Assembly (NCBI RefSeq): GCF_000423005.1
Contig: NZ_AUHD01000007.1
Coordinates: 62,001 to 126,000, forward strand
Direction: 5' to 3'
DNA length: 64,000 bases
DNA from: Gelidibacter mesophilus DSM 14095
Lineage (GTDB): Bacteria; Bacteroidota; Bacteroidia; Flavobacteriales; Flavobacteriaceae
The stretch's first letter is position 1. Every line of letters begins with the position of its first letter. The notes under the pieces were generated by a model. It saw only the letters and a program-made list of their open reading frames with translations, was not told where the DNA came from and did not search any database. Position numbers and translations under genes: made by a program. Below, piece by piece: positions 1 to 7,583 of this stretch.

Positions 1-63
1 TAGACACGCTAGACTTAGGATCTAGTGCCGCGAGGTGTGGGAGTTCGAGTCTCCCCACCTGTA
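1..63 (+). tRNA. tRNA-Leu(UAG), 3' part (cut by window start)
   Basis: The anticodon stem (9-13/21-25) encloses loop 14-20 with anticodon TAG at 16-18. A long class II variable arm follows (26-38), then a T arm (39-55, TTCGAGT loop) and the 3' acceptor strand plus discriminator (56-63). The class II arm and the TAG anticodon identify tRNA-Leu. The 5' acceptor strand and D arm lie outside the window. CCA is not encoded. A hairpin terminator follows at once. Confidence 0.93.
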
Positions 64-70
64 CAGAAAA

Positions 71-98
71 AAAGCTTCTCTTCTTAGAGGGGCTTTTT
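71..98 (+). terminator. Terminator after tRNA-Leu
   Basis: An AAGC..CTC arm pairs with GAG..GCTT through two G-U wobbles and runs into a six-T tract. An almost identical hairpin recurs at 203-231, which suggests the tRNA-terminator unit was duplicated. Confidence 0.8.
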
Positions 99-109
99 TG
101 CTTTTGAAG

Positions 110-195
110 GAATTTGGTAGAGACGTCACGCTTTGGGGCGTGATGCCGCAAGGTGTGGGAGTTCGTCCCAGGAGCTATCGGGAACCCACCTATAC
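110..195 (+). pseudogene. Degenerate tRNA-Leu copy with inserted palindrome
   Basis: A D-arm-like stretch (GGAATTTGGTAGA), the variable arm (TGCCGCAAGGTG) and the start of a T arm (GGGAGTTCG) repeat the tRNA-Leu at 1-63. The anticodon stem-loop is altered and gives no sensible 7-nt loop. The T arm is broken by an insert of about 18 nt (TCCC..ATCGGGA). The 5' acceptor strand is not complementary to the 3' one. It is followed by its own copy of the terminator. This is probably a dead duplicate of the neighbouring tRNA gene. Confidence 0.6.
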
Positions 196-202
196 AAAAC
201 CG

Positions 203-231
203 AAGCTTCTCTTTTTAGAGAGGCTTTTTTT
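203..231 (+). terminator. Second copy of the tRNA terminator
   Basis: AAGCTTCTC (203-211) pairs with GAGAGGCTT (218-226) across a six-base loop, followed by a T run. It nearly duplicates the hairpin at 71-98. Confidence 0.75.
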
Positions 232-412
232 ATTTAGACACATTCACTAAATCGGTAAATAATTTAAATTTTATCATCATATTATCTATAAATAAGAGTC
301 TAGGTTTTAAAACGTCTTTCACAAGAAATACCAAAAATTATTCCCCTTAAGGCCACTATTGTTGTAACGTTCTCGGCTTCAGCAATAAATAAATTATTTA
401 TTTTTTTATATC

Positions 413-451
413 GGATAAATTTATCTGCATTAAATTGAGCTTGTATATTTG
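413..451 (+). promoter_or_regulatory. Operator plus promoter of the oxidase leader
   Basis: A palindrome GGATAAATTTATCT (413-426) lies 31 nt (start to start) before TATATTTG (444-451), a perfect Bacteroidota -7 element (TAnnTTTG). The same arrangement precedes the cupin gene at 4882. The right operator half occupies the -33 position, which fits repression. The first clear gene, ccoN, begins only at 825, so the transcript would have a leader of about 370 nt. Confidence 0.55.
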
Positions 452-824
452 CATAATCATTTTGATAAATTCGCAAAACGGAGCATTTAATTTGTTAAAT
501 TTAGAGTGCCGCAACCATTGAAATTTCGGAAGTGAAATATTGCGATATAGCTTCTTATGAAATTAGGAAGAAGTGATTTACCATTCCTGTGTTGGAAATT
601 GCTCAATCGAATTGCTTTAGTGGAACCTTGATATTTCGCATTAAACTATCCGCGGATTGTATGATCATCATAGCAAAGTCTGCTTTGCGTACGGTAAGCA
701 CCATTTACTTATGACGTAATTAATTTACTTATTAATTGAATTACAATAACTACTCAAGAAGATCTTGATGCTTTTGAAGAATTCGTGTCCCAAGAAACGA
801 TAAATAGGAAATAAATTAAACTTT
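452..824 (+). other. Long leader or gene remnant upstream of ccoN
   Basis: No complete gene is seen. The last part (about 741-812) reads on the plus strand as an open C-terminal-like stretch of about 24 codons (ITTQEEDLDAFEEFVSQE, then a few residues and TAA). It follows directly after an in-frame TGA, so it may be the tail of a lost gene. I do not recognise its family. The rest (452-740) shows nothing I can interpret. Confidence 0.3.
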
Positions 825-2630
825 ATGAAAAATTGTAAGATAGGAATCTTGTTGTTTTTAGCGGTACTCCCAAACATTTTAAGTGCCCAGGAGAAAATTA
901 CAACAGATAATTGGCTTTCCAGTCCTGGAATTATTGGGACGTTCATCTTAATAGCCATTGTGATGATCATTGCGATCATTATTTTGTTCATAAAATTAAA
1001 TGGCTATATCGACAGTATGAAGCGTAGGCAGCTCGATAAGCATCGGATGGCATTTGATGATGAGATTGTGGCAATGGAAGGTGCTGATATTGATACTATT
1101 CTTGAAAAGCGTAAAGCCGCTTTAACCTACAAACTCAAAGGGGACGAATTATCTGGAGATAATGAGGCGGTTGATGATAAAGGGTTATTACATCGGGTAG
1201 AAAAAGATCCGAACAATGCCTTCTTTGACGAAAAGAAAAAGACATCTCTCAGTCTCGAAACGCCTCAGGAATTAAAGAAAATAGTTATTTATTATATTGG
1301 TGCTGCAGCTATTTGGCTGGTGTTGGGGACTTTGATTGGCCAGTATTTAGGAATGAAATTCCTTTGGCCAGAAATGGACCAGCAATCGTGGTTGAGCTTC
1401 GGTCGTTTACGTCCGGTGCATACGAATATGGTGTTTTGGGGCTGGTCTTCATTGGCGATGATTGGTCTTGGTTATTTTGTGATTGCCCGTACCTCAAACA
1501 CTAAAATTTACAATTACAAATGGGCTTGGACGGCGTGGTTGCTTATTAATGCTACTATAATATTGGGTACTCTCTGTTTAATGGCAGGTATCAATAACGG
1601 TGGTGGAGAATACAGGGAGTATATTTGGCCCGTTATGATCCTATTTGCCATAGGTTTAATTATTACGTTTTATAATTTCTATAAAACGGTCGCCACCCGT
1701 AAAATATCCGAAATATACATTTCCAATTGGTTTATTTTGGCGGCGCTCATCTGGACCATAGTATTGGCTATCATTGGCTATTTACCTTTTTACCAAGATG
1801 GATTGGGTGAAACTGTCATCCAAGGTTATTATATGCACCAAGGGGTAGGCATGTGGTTTATGACCTTTACCCTAGGGTTGGTCTATTATTATTTGCCATC
1901 AGCATTAAACAAACCTATTTATTCGTATTCATTGGGAGTGTTGGCGTTTTGGACACAAATGCTTTTTTATACCATGATTGGGACGCATCACTTTGTGTTT
2001 AGTCCGCTACCTTGGTGGTTGCAAACCATAGCCATTGTATTTAGTGCTGGAATGGTCATCCCGGTTGTTGCTGGTACCACCAACTTTTTAATGACCATGA
2101 AAGGAGCGTGGAACCATATCTCCAAGAGTTATGTACTGCCGTTCTTTTTGGTAGGGACCGTCTTCTATTTTGTAGGATCGATGCAAGGAAGTGTTCAGGC
2201 ATTTCGTTTTACGAATTTTGTTTGGCATTTTACTGATTTTAATGTCGCCCACTCCCATATGACCATGTATGGCATTATTGCTTTTTTCTTATGGGCCTGT
2301 ATTTATGCCATTTTACCGAAATTGACCGGAAAGGAGCCTTCACAAGTCTTTGTAGGCGCTCATTTTTGGTTGGCTTTTATTGGTCTTTTTGCCTATATGA
2401 TTTCGCTCATGGCTGGAGGTACCTACAGAGGCTTAAGCTGGATAGATGGCAACCCTTTTATAGAGTCGGTCATATTGATGACACCATATTGGGTATGGCG
2501 TGCCGTTGGAGGGTCGTTGATGTTTGCCTCACACCTCGTATTTGCATATAACTTTTACTATATGGTGAAAGGATATAATAAGACAAAACCGTCAGAATTA
2601 GCAAAACCAATAGAAGAAATAACCGTTTAA
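825..2630 (+). CDS. ccoN: cbb3-type cytochrome c oxidase subunit I
   Basis: This is the catalytic subunit of a C-family heme-copper oxidase, reducing O2 at the inner membrane. The 601 aa start with a signal-like segment (1-21), an extra membrane helix (about 33-58) and a charged cytosolic stretch, and then the usual helical bundle. Visible ligands are H199 (low-spin heme, RPVHTN), H338 (CuB, helix VI), H388-H389 (CuB, THHF) and H476/H478 (AHSHMTMYG). The family's cross-linked Tyr sits six residues before the HH pair (Y382). That supports O2 reduction rather than NO reduction. It heads an operon with the four genes downstream (13-nt gap to the next). Confidence 0.9.
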   Translation: MKNCKIGILLFLAVLPNILSAQEKITTDNWLSSPGIIGTFILIAIVMIIAIIILFIKLNGYIDSMKRRQLDKHRMAFDDEIVAMEGADIDTILEKRKAALTYKLKGDELSGDNEAVDDKGLLHRVEKDPNNAFFDEKKKTSLSLETPQELKKIVIYYIGAAAIWLVLGTLIGQYLGMKFLWPEMDQQSWLSFGRLRPVHTNMVFWGWSSLAMIGLGYFVIARTSNTKIYNYKWAWTAWLLINATIILGTLCLMAGINNGGGEYREYIWPVMILFAIGLIITFYNFYKTVATRKISEIYISNWFILAALIWTIVLAIIGYLPFYQDGLGETVIQGYYMHQGVGMWFMTFTLGLVYYYLPSALNKPIYSYSLGVLAFWTQMLFYTMIGTHHFVFSPLPWWLQTIAIVFSAGMVIPVVAGTTNFLMTMKGAWNHISKSYVLPFFLVGTVFYFVGSMQGSVQAFRFTNFVWHFTDFNVAHSHMTMYGIIAFFLWACIYAILPKLTGKEPSQVFVGAHFWLAFIGLFAYMISLMAGGTYRGLSWIDGNPFIESVILMTPYWVWRAVGGSLMFASHLVFAYNFYYMVKGYNKTKPSELAKPIEEITV

Positions 2631-2643
2631 TCCTACGTACAAC

Positions 2644-3651
2644 ATGCTTAATTTTCATAAAGAACATAAAAACTTGGTGCTTACGGCAGGCGGTGTATTT
2701 ATTGCCTTGAGTACGCTTATCGCCATACTTCCGGCATTTCAAATGCAGGGCACTGAACCCATTCCCGACGAAAAACCATTGACCGCTCATGAAGAAGAAG
2801 GTCTTAGGGTCTATGTGTCTGAAAACTGTATGGCTTGCCACACACAACAAGTGCGAAATATTGAAATGGACAATGTATGGGGCAGTAGACCGTCCATTCC
2901 TTCAGATTATTTTTATAGTAAAAAACGTTTGGACGTTTGGAGACAATCGCCTTCTACTTTAGGAAGTGAGCGTACGGGGCCTGATCTTACAAATATAGGC
3001 GCACGTCAGCCTAGTGAAGATTGGCATCTGCTTCATTTATATAATCCAAGAGCGGTGGTTTCAGCTTCTGTCATGCCGTCCTATCCTTGGCTGTTCAAAG
3101 AAGTGGATAGTTCATATATGCCGACAGACGCTAAAGTAGTCGCGGTTCCGAAGGCGTATTTCAACAAACCTGGTAAAAAAATAATAGCCTCTTACGACGC
3201 TCTAAGGTTAGTTGATTATTTAAAATACTTGAAACAAACGGAATTGCCTGGAGACAACGTTAATGATTTTATTCCAGCGCTTAAGAAAATTGAAGCGGCA
3301 CGATCAGAGGACGGAACCCAATCTTTAGATGGCGCCAATTTATATGCTCAGGTTTGTGCAGCGTGCCATCAGGGTACAGGAAAAGATATTGTGGGCGCCT
3401 TCCCGTCATTGGTTGGAAGTTCAATTGTGAACGATGAAAACTCCGAAAAACTGATTAGAGTAGTTCTCCAAGGGTATGACGCCCGTACAGATTACGGTGT
3501 GATGCCCCCATTTGGAGATCAGCTTACCGATGCTGAGATTGCTGCCATACTTACGCATGAACGAAGCAGCTGGGGGAACGACGCGGCTCCTGTTACTGAA
3601 GAGGATGTGGCAAAAATAAGACAATATTTAGAAATGGAACTAAATAAATAG
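2644..3651 (+). CDS. ccoO: cbb3 oxidase diheme subunit (CcoO with added cytochrome c domain)
   Basis: Membrane-anchored diheme cytochrome c that passes electrons to CcoN. The 335 aa show an N-terminal anchor helix (about 12-34) and a CcoO-type heme site C62-x2-C65-H66 with the usual TGPDLTNIG and MPSYPWLF segments. A second class I cytochrome c domain carries C238-x2-C241-H242 and a MPPF Met-ligand segment. Canonical cbb3 oxidases have CcoO plus a separate diheme CcoP. Here one heme domain is fused and no separate CcoP follows. It lies 13 nt after ccoN and 3 nt before the next gene. Confidence 0.88.
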   Translation: MLNFHKEHKNLVLTAGGVFIALSTLIAILPAFQMQGTEPIPDEKPLTAHEEEGLRVYVSENCMACHTQQVRNIEMDNVWGSRPSIPSDYFYSKKRLDVWRQSPSTLGSERTGPDLTNIGARQPSEDWHLLHLYNPRAVVSASVMPSYPWLFKEVDSSYMPTDAKVVAVPKAYFNKPGKKIIASYDALRLVDYLKYLKQTELPGDNVNDFIPALKKIEAARSEDGTQSLDGANLYAQVCAACHQGTGKDIVGAFPSLVGSSIVNDENSEKLIRVVLQGYDARTDYGVMPPFGDQLTDAEIAAILTHERSSWGNDAAPVTEEDVAKIRQYLEMELNK

Positions 3652-3654
3652 GAC

Positions 3655-3924
3655 ATGAAAAAAGGAACTTTATTAGCCGTTTTATTATTTTTTGTAGGTC
3701 AATATTGGGCAGTTGCTTGCGATGTTTGCAAGGAAAATCAGCCCAAAGGATTTGAAAATATTACCCATGGTGCTGGGCCGTCAGGAAACCTGGATTATAT
3801 TATTATCTGGGGTGCAGTTATTATCGTTGGGTTTACACTCGTTTATAGTCTTAAATATTTGATAAGACCTAAAGAGGGTAATCCTGATCATATAAAGAAC
3901 ATTGTTAAAAACGAAGGGTTTTAG
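3655..3924 (+). CDS. Small membrane protein of the oxidase operon
   Basis: The 89-aa protein has an N-terminal signal or membrane segment (about 4-20) ending near a CDVC motif, then a soluble stretch, one transmembrane helix (about 48-67) and a short basic tail. Size and position recall CcoQ-like accessory subunits, but I see no real sequence match to CcoQ. The CxxC facing the periplasm could bind metal or be redox active. It lies inside the operon with gaps of 3 and 4 nt, so co-expression with the oxidase is near certain. Its exact role is unknown. Confidence 0.7.
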   Translation: MKKGTLLAVLLFFVGQYWAVACDVCKENQPKGFENITHGAGPSGNLDYIIIWGAVIIVGFTLVYSLKYLIRPKEGNPDHIKNIVKNEGF

Positions 3925-3928
3925 AATT

Positions 3929-4351
3929 ATGGAAGACAATAGAAACATCAAAGTTTTTTTGGATGATGACACGAAGCCATTTGCGTCATTCGCACCTCCG
4001 GTGAAAATAGTGTTGGATACTACGAAAATACCAGATGGAAAACATGTATTGAAAATTGTGGCCAAATCCTCCAACAATGTGGAAGGAGTAAGAGAAATTC
4101 CTTTTGTAGTGCGTAACGGACCGGAAATCTCGGTTCTGGGATTGAAGGAAAACGAAACGGTAGATTCTCAAATCCCTATAACCATAAACGCCTACGGAAG
4201 TGAAACCTCCGATTTTTTTGTAATTCGTGGTTCTGAAACACCTAAGGCTATTACTGCTTGGGTTTGGGCATTATTGATTATGGTTTTTGCCTTCGGATTG
4301 TTTTATATCATCATGTACTGGGATCCTGAACTTTATAAGTCATTCTTTTAG
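3929..4351 (+). CDS. Single-helix accessory protein, FixH-like position
   Basis: The ATG at 3929, 4 nt after the previous stop, is preferred over an upstream TTG at 3902 that would overlap it. The 140 aa have an N-terminal beta-rich domain of about 105 residues (Ig-like feel, segments such as PDGKHVLKIVA and GPEISVLG) and a C-terminal membrane helix (about 108-130) ending in a short tail. FixH/CcoH is also a single-helix accessory protein, but topology here is reversed, so I do not use that name. It probably assists oxidase assembly or stability. Confidence 0.65.
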   Translation: MEDNRNIKVFLDDDTKPFASFAPPVKIVLDTTKIPDGKHVLKIVAKSSNNVEGVREIPFVVRNGPEISVLGLKENETVDSQIPITINAYGSETSDFFVIRGSETPKAITAWVWALLIMVFAFGLFYIIMYWDPELYKSFF

Positions 4352-4353
4352 AT

Positions 4354-4734
4354 ATGCAAAGTGAAATTTTGAACCTGGATGACATAAAAATCCTTGTCGA
4401 TTCTTTCTATGGCAAGGTGCGGGAAGACGATTTGCTCTCGCCTATTTTTAATCGCGTTATTGAGGACCGCTGGCCAGAACATCTCAAAAGGATGTACACG
4501 TTTTGGCAGACGGTTTTATTGGGTGAGCACACTTACTTTGGCAGCCCTTTCCCACCACATGCACATTTAGCCATAACAAAAGAACATTTTGACCAATGGC
4601 TAGACCTTTTTTTTATTTCCATTGACGAGAATTTTGTAGGTGAGAAAGCAGAAGAAGCCAAATGGCGCGCGTCAAAGATGGCTGAAATATTCCAACATAA
4701 AATTGCCCGATACCAATATGCCATTCAAAAGTGA
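4354..4734 (+). CDS. Group III truncated hemoglobin
   Basis: The 126-aa globin has the group III pattern: an N-terminal LVDSFYGKVREDDLLSPIF helix, MYTFWQTVLLG, then PPHAHLAITKEHFDQWLDLFF containing the proximal heme His. Such globins bind O2 or NO in the cytosol, and roles in NO detoxification or O2 delivery have been proposed. It is the last gene of the oxidase operon, 2 nt after the previous stop, so co-expression with the high-affinity oxidase is likely. This supports a role at low O2 or in protecting the oxidase from NO (inference). Confidence 0.88.
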   Translation: MQSEILNLDDIKILVDSFYGKVREDDLLSPIFNRVIEDRWPEHLKRMYTFWQTVLLGEHTYFGSPFPPHAHLAITKEHFDQWLDLFFISIDENFVGEKAEEAKWRASKMAEIFQHKIARYQYAIQK

Positions 4735-4811
4735 TAGTTTAACTGCATAAAATAGAAATTGTCAGTTTCCAAATTCTTAGGGAGAAATTTTTACGATCAT
4801 AAATTTAATTC

Positions 4812-4849
4812 GGATAACTTTATCCTAATTAAAAATATGCGTAACTTTG
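4812..4849 (+). promoter_or_regulatory. Operator plus promoter of the cupin gene
   Basis: GGATAACTTTATCC (4812-4825, a near-perfect inverted repeat) is followed 30 nt (start to start) by TAACTTTG (4842-4849), a perfect TAnnTTTG -7 element. The right operator half contains a TTTA at the -33 position. The same operator-promoter pair occurs at 413-451, so one regulator probably controls both. Confidence 0.6.
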
Positions 4850-4881
4850 TACTGTCAGAAATTCAAAAAAAATAATTATAT

Positions 4882-5226
4882 ATGAAAACAGCATCATTAA
4901 CAAGCGACGTCCAATACCACGAAACGAGACCCACCATTCAAGTGTTGTTAGAAACAGAAAACGGAAAAGAAATACGGATTGCATTCAAAAAAGGCCAGGT
5001 TATGAAGGAGCATAAAACCCCTTTCGCCATTGTGGTTGAGATTTTTGAAGGTGGAATTGATTTTGGAGTCAATGGAGAAGTGCTCAATTTAGTCAAAGGT
5101 GATTTAGTTTCACTTGATGGCGGAGTGCCTCACGATCTTACAGCAGTTAAAGACAGTATTGTCAGGTTAAGCTTGAATAAAGCAGATAGTGCGAAACGTG
5201 TGGAAGATGTTGCAAATAAATCATAA
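4882..5226 (+). CDS. Small cupin-domain protein
   Basis: The 114-aa single-domain cupin shows the beta-barrel pattern KGQVMKEHKTPFAIVVEIFEG and, later, LVKGDLVSLDGGVPHDLTA, with H41- and H93-type metal-ligand positions partly kept. Such proteins are often metal-dependent sensors or small-molecule binders. It is a monocistronic gene with its own operator-promoter, shared with the terminal oxidase leader, which suggests a response to redox or nitrosative stress. The substrate is unknown. Confidence 0.7.
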   Translation: MKTASLTSDVQYHETRPTIQVLLETENGKEIRIAFKKGQVMKEHKTPFAIVVEIFEGGIDFGVNGEVLNLVKGDLVSLDGGVPHDLTAVKDSIVRLSLNKADSAKRVEDVANKS

Positions 5227-5499
5227 AAAATAATCATTAGAGTCCAGTAATAAAAATTAGAAAAGATAATATACCCATTAAAAGAGAAGTGTTCACGGGG
5301 TTTTCAAAAAATGATCTCTTCCTTTTTTAGAAACTTGGGGTATGGAAAGTGATTGGCCAATTTTAGATTAAATACTAGCTGTTTGTCAATTATTTACACT
5401 TTAGTCTTTGTTCTTTATTCTATAAGCGAAATGTCTTGATTCTTTTTCGGACAATAATGTAAACTAATATAAAATCTAAATCCTATAAAATTTCATATT

Positions 5500-5916
5500 A
5501 TGAAACGTACAGCTCATGCCGTGTGGAACGGCCCTTTAAAAGAAGGGGAAGGAAAAATAACAACCCAAAGCAAGGTTTTAAACAACTCACAATATTGTTT
5601 TAACTCCCGATTTGGAGAAAGCAAGAGTACCAATCCAGATGAATTGCTTGCCGCCGCTCACGCCGGCTGTTTTGCCATGGCATTGAGTTTGATTCTTGGC
5701 AAAGAAGGCTATACTCCGGATGCACTTGAAGTGTCTTCTGAAGTGACCATGGATGCTGATAAATTGGAGCTAACAGGGTCACATTTGACGCTCAAGGCAA
5801 ACATCCCAAATATCGACCATGATAAGTTTATGGAATGTGCCAATGCCGCCAAAGATAATTGTCCAGTAAGCAAAGCCTTGAGCCTAAATATCAATATGGA
5901 CGCACAACTTCAATAA
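5500..5916 (+). CDS. osmC: OsmC-family peroxiredoxin
   Basis: Thiol peroxidase acting on organic hydroperoxides in the cytosol. The 138 aa match the OsmC/Ohr fold and length. The two redox cysteines are C57 (AHAGCFAMALS) and C121 (NCPVSKAL), and the NPDELLAAA segment is typical of the OsmC branch. It is followed 10 nt later by the tandem AhpD-like gene, so the two probably form a peroxide-defence operon. Confidence 0.88.
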   Translation: MKRTAHAVWNGPLKEGEGKITTQSKVLNNSQYCFNSRFGESKSTNPDELLAAAHAGCFAMALSLILGKEGYTPDALEVSSEVTMDADKLELTGSHLTLKANIPNIDHDKFMECANAAKDNCPVSKALSLNINMDAQLQ

Positions 5917-5926
5917 CCTCATTAGA

Positions 5927-6568
5927 ATGGAAAACGCAAGGAAATTAGCACAGAAAAAAGCAGACTTGGCGCCCAAGCAAATAGAAGCTTGGAGAACCTT
6001 TAGTAGAACCGTGTTTCAGGAAGGTGCTTTGGACGAAAAATCCAAACAGCTTATTGCCGTGGCTGTGGCACACGTTACCCAATGTCCGTATTGCATTAGA
6101 GCTCACACCCCACAAGCCATGCGTAAAGGCGCCACTAAGGAGGAAATCATGGAAGCCATTTGGGTGGCCGCTGCTGGCAGGGCAAGTGGAGCCTACACCC
6201 ATGCGAGTATTGCAGTAGACGCCATGGAAGGCAATGCTGAAGCAGGATTATATCCAACCTCGACTCCAGAAATGGCTAGAAAAAAAGCAGATTTGGCTTT
6301 GAAACAGGTAGAGGCTTGGCGACCTTTCAGTAATGCCGTATTTACTGCAGGTGCGCTTGACGAAAAAACAAAGCAGCTGATTGCTTTGGCGATTTCACAT
6401 GTTACCCAATGTGCGAATTGTATAAAAGGCCATACGAAAACAGCGCAATTGAAAGGCGCTAGCAATGAGCAAATGATGGAAGCTATTTGGGTTGCCGCTG
6501 AAATGCGCGCTGGAGCAGCTTATGCCCATGCTTCAATTGCCATGGAAGAAATGGAAAAATTCAGTTAG
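5927..6568 (+). CDS. Tandem AhpD-like (carboxymuconolactone decarboxylase fold) protein
   Basis: Two copies of the AhpD/CMD domain are joined in 213 aa. Each has the Cx2C...H redox motif: C53, C56, H60 in the first repeat and C162, C165, H169 in the second. The repeats are clearly homologous (KKADLAxKQxEAWR.FS occurs in both). AhpD-type proteins reduce peroxiredoxins or act as small disulfide reductases. Its position 10 nt after the OsmC gene suggests it could recycle that enzyme (inference). Family members usually carry one domain per chain. Confidence 0.85.
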   Translation: MENARKLAQKKADLAPKQIEAWRTFSRTVFQEGALDEKSKQLIAVAVAHVTQCPYCIRAHTPQAMRKGATKEEIMEAIWVAAAGRASGAYTHASIAVDAMEGNAEAGLYPTSTPEMARKKADLALKQVEAWRPFSNAVFTAGALDEKTKQLIALAISHVTQCANCIKGHTKTAQLKGASNEQMMEAIWVAAEMRAGAAYAHASIAMEEMEKFS

Positions 6569-6723
6569 TAGTAACATGATGTCGCAAATAAGATGGGCTA
6601 TGTAATCCATTTTTTGAAACATTGGTAGGGTAGACGTTTTGTTTAAAACGACTTCACTTTTTAAATTTAGACCCAGGGTGAAGATAAGAAAATAGAGAAA
6701 AGTAAAACTTAAACCATACTACA

Positions 6724-7020
6724 ATGAACTTAATTGAAAACATAGTACAGTTTTTGCGAAAACCAAAAACTGAAACCGAAGGGAAGGCTCCAGAGGGCAC
6801 CTGTCCTGTTTGTTGGGGCTATCAGGAATATGATAGCAAGCTTCGTAAGATGTTTAAGGATAAACAAATAGACGTAAACAACCATAAGGACAGTTATATG
6901 AAGGTCCAAAAGTTTATGGTGAAGTATGTTGATGGCATCCGTTTAAAACAAGGAGAAATTACAGAATGTCCCACTTGCAACAAGCATTCTGAAGCTGATG
7001 TAAATGTGGTATCTGAATAG
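6724..7020 (+). CDS. Cys-rich small protein of unknown function
   Basis: The 98-aa soluble protein has two CPxC pairs: CPVCWGYQEYD near residue 27 and CPTCNK near residue 86. Together they could bind one zinc ion, though the pairs are about 60 residues apart. The middle is helical and charged (KMFKDKQIDVNNHKDSYMK). I recall similar small proteins in flavobacteria but no assigned function. It is probably a separate transcription unit, with 155 nt before and 180 nt after it. Confidence 0.65.
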   Translation: MNLIENIVQFLRKPKTETEGKAPEGTCPVCWGYQEYDSKLRKMFKDKQIDVNNHKDSYMKVQKFMVKYVDGIRLKQGEITECPTCNKHSEADVNVVSE

Positions 7021-7200
7021 GTGCCAAAGACAATGTGGCGTTAAGGATGGGTGAAACTCGAAAAATATCGCTATTGGTGGTTGGTGAAATAATCGTGAGA
7101 AATTGTTTTGTACCGGAAATTATCAAGGAATATTTTGGAGTGATGTTGTGACAATACGCTATTTTCACCTAATATTTTTAGACTAATTAGAATATACTTT

Positions 7201-7527
7201 ATGGCATCTAAAACATATTGTTTTACCTATATCAATGAGTTTAATGAAACATGCAAAGCAGAATTCAAGCACAATGAATACCATAATTTAATGGAGCTGC
7301 TCTTCGATAGGTACATGGAAGATGTTGGCGACTGCAAAGGCAGAGCTTGGTGTGGGACATGTCATATCCAAATTCTTGACGGCAGTCTTTCTGAAAAAAT
7401 GGATGCTGATGAAAAAGAAACACTTTCTAAAAGTGAAGCTGTAACTCAAAACAGCCGATTGGCTTGCCAGATACCAGTAAACGCTGAGTTGCATAATTTG
7501 GTTTTTAGAATCATGCCACGTACTTAG
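7201..7527 (+). CDS. [2Fe-2S] ferredoxin
   Basis: The 108-aa protein carries the C-x5-C-x2-C...C cluster motif (C45, C51, C54, C89) with the segment GRAWCGTCHIQ followed by LACQIPV. This is typical of adrenodoxin/Isc-type ferredoxins. It acts as a cytosolic one-electron carrier for an unknown partner. No reductase is adjacent. It stands alone, and the next gene downstream is convergent. Confidence 0.85.
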   Translation: MASKTYCFTYINEFNETCKAEFKHNEYHNLMELLFDRYMEDVGDCKGRAWCGTCHIQILDGSLSEKMDADEKETLSKSEAVTQNSRLACQIPVNAELHNLVFRIMPRT

Positions 7528-7583
7528 TTTTAGCATGTGCTTGTTGAGCTTTAAGCGATTCTATTTTAGATGCTGCTTAGGTT

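Noticed and set aside
2470-2850. A 126-codon minus-strand frame across ccoN and ccoO
   Set aside because: It is antisense to two conserved subunits and shows no protein character.
825-4734. Nitric-oxide reductase instead of oxygen reductase
   Set aside because: The globin neighbour suggested NO, but the cross-linked Tyr six residues before the CuB His pair is present (Y382), and CcoO-type rather than NorC-type cytochrome follows. An O2 reductase fits better.
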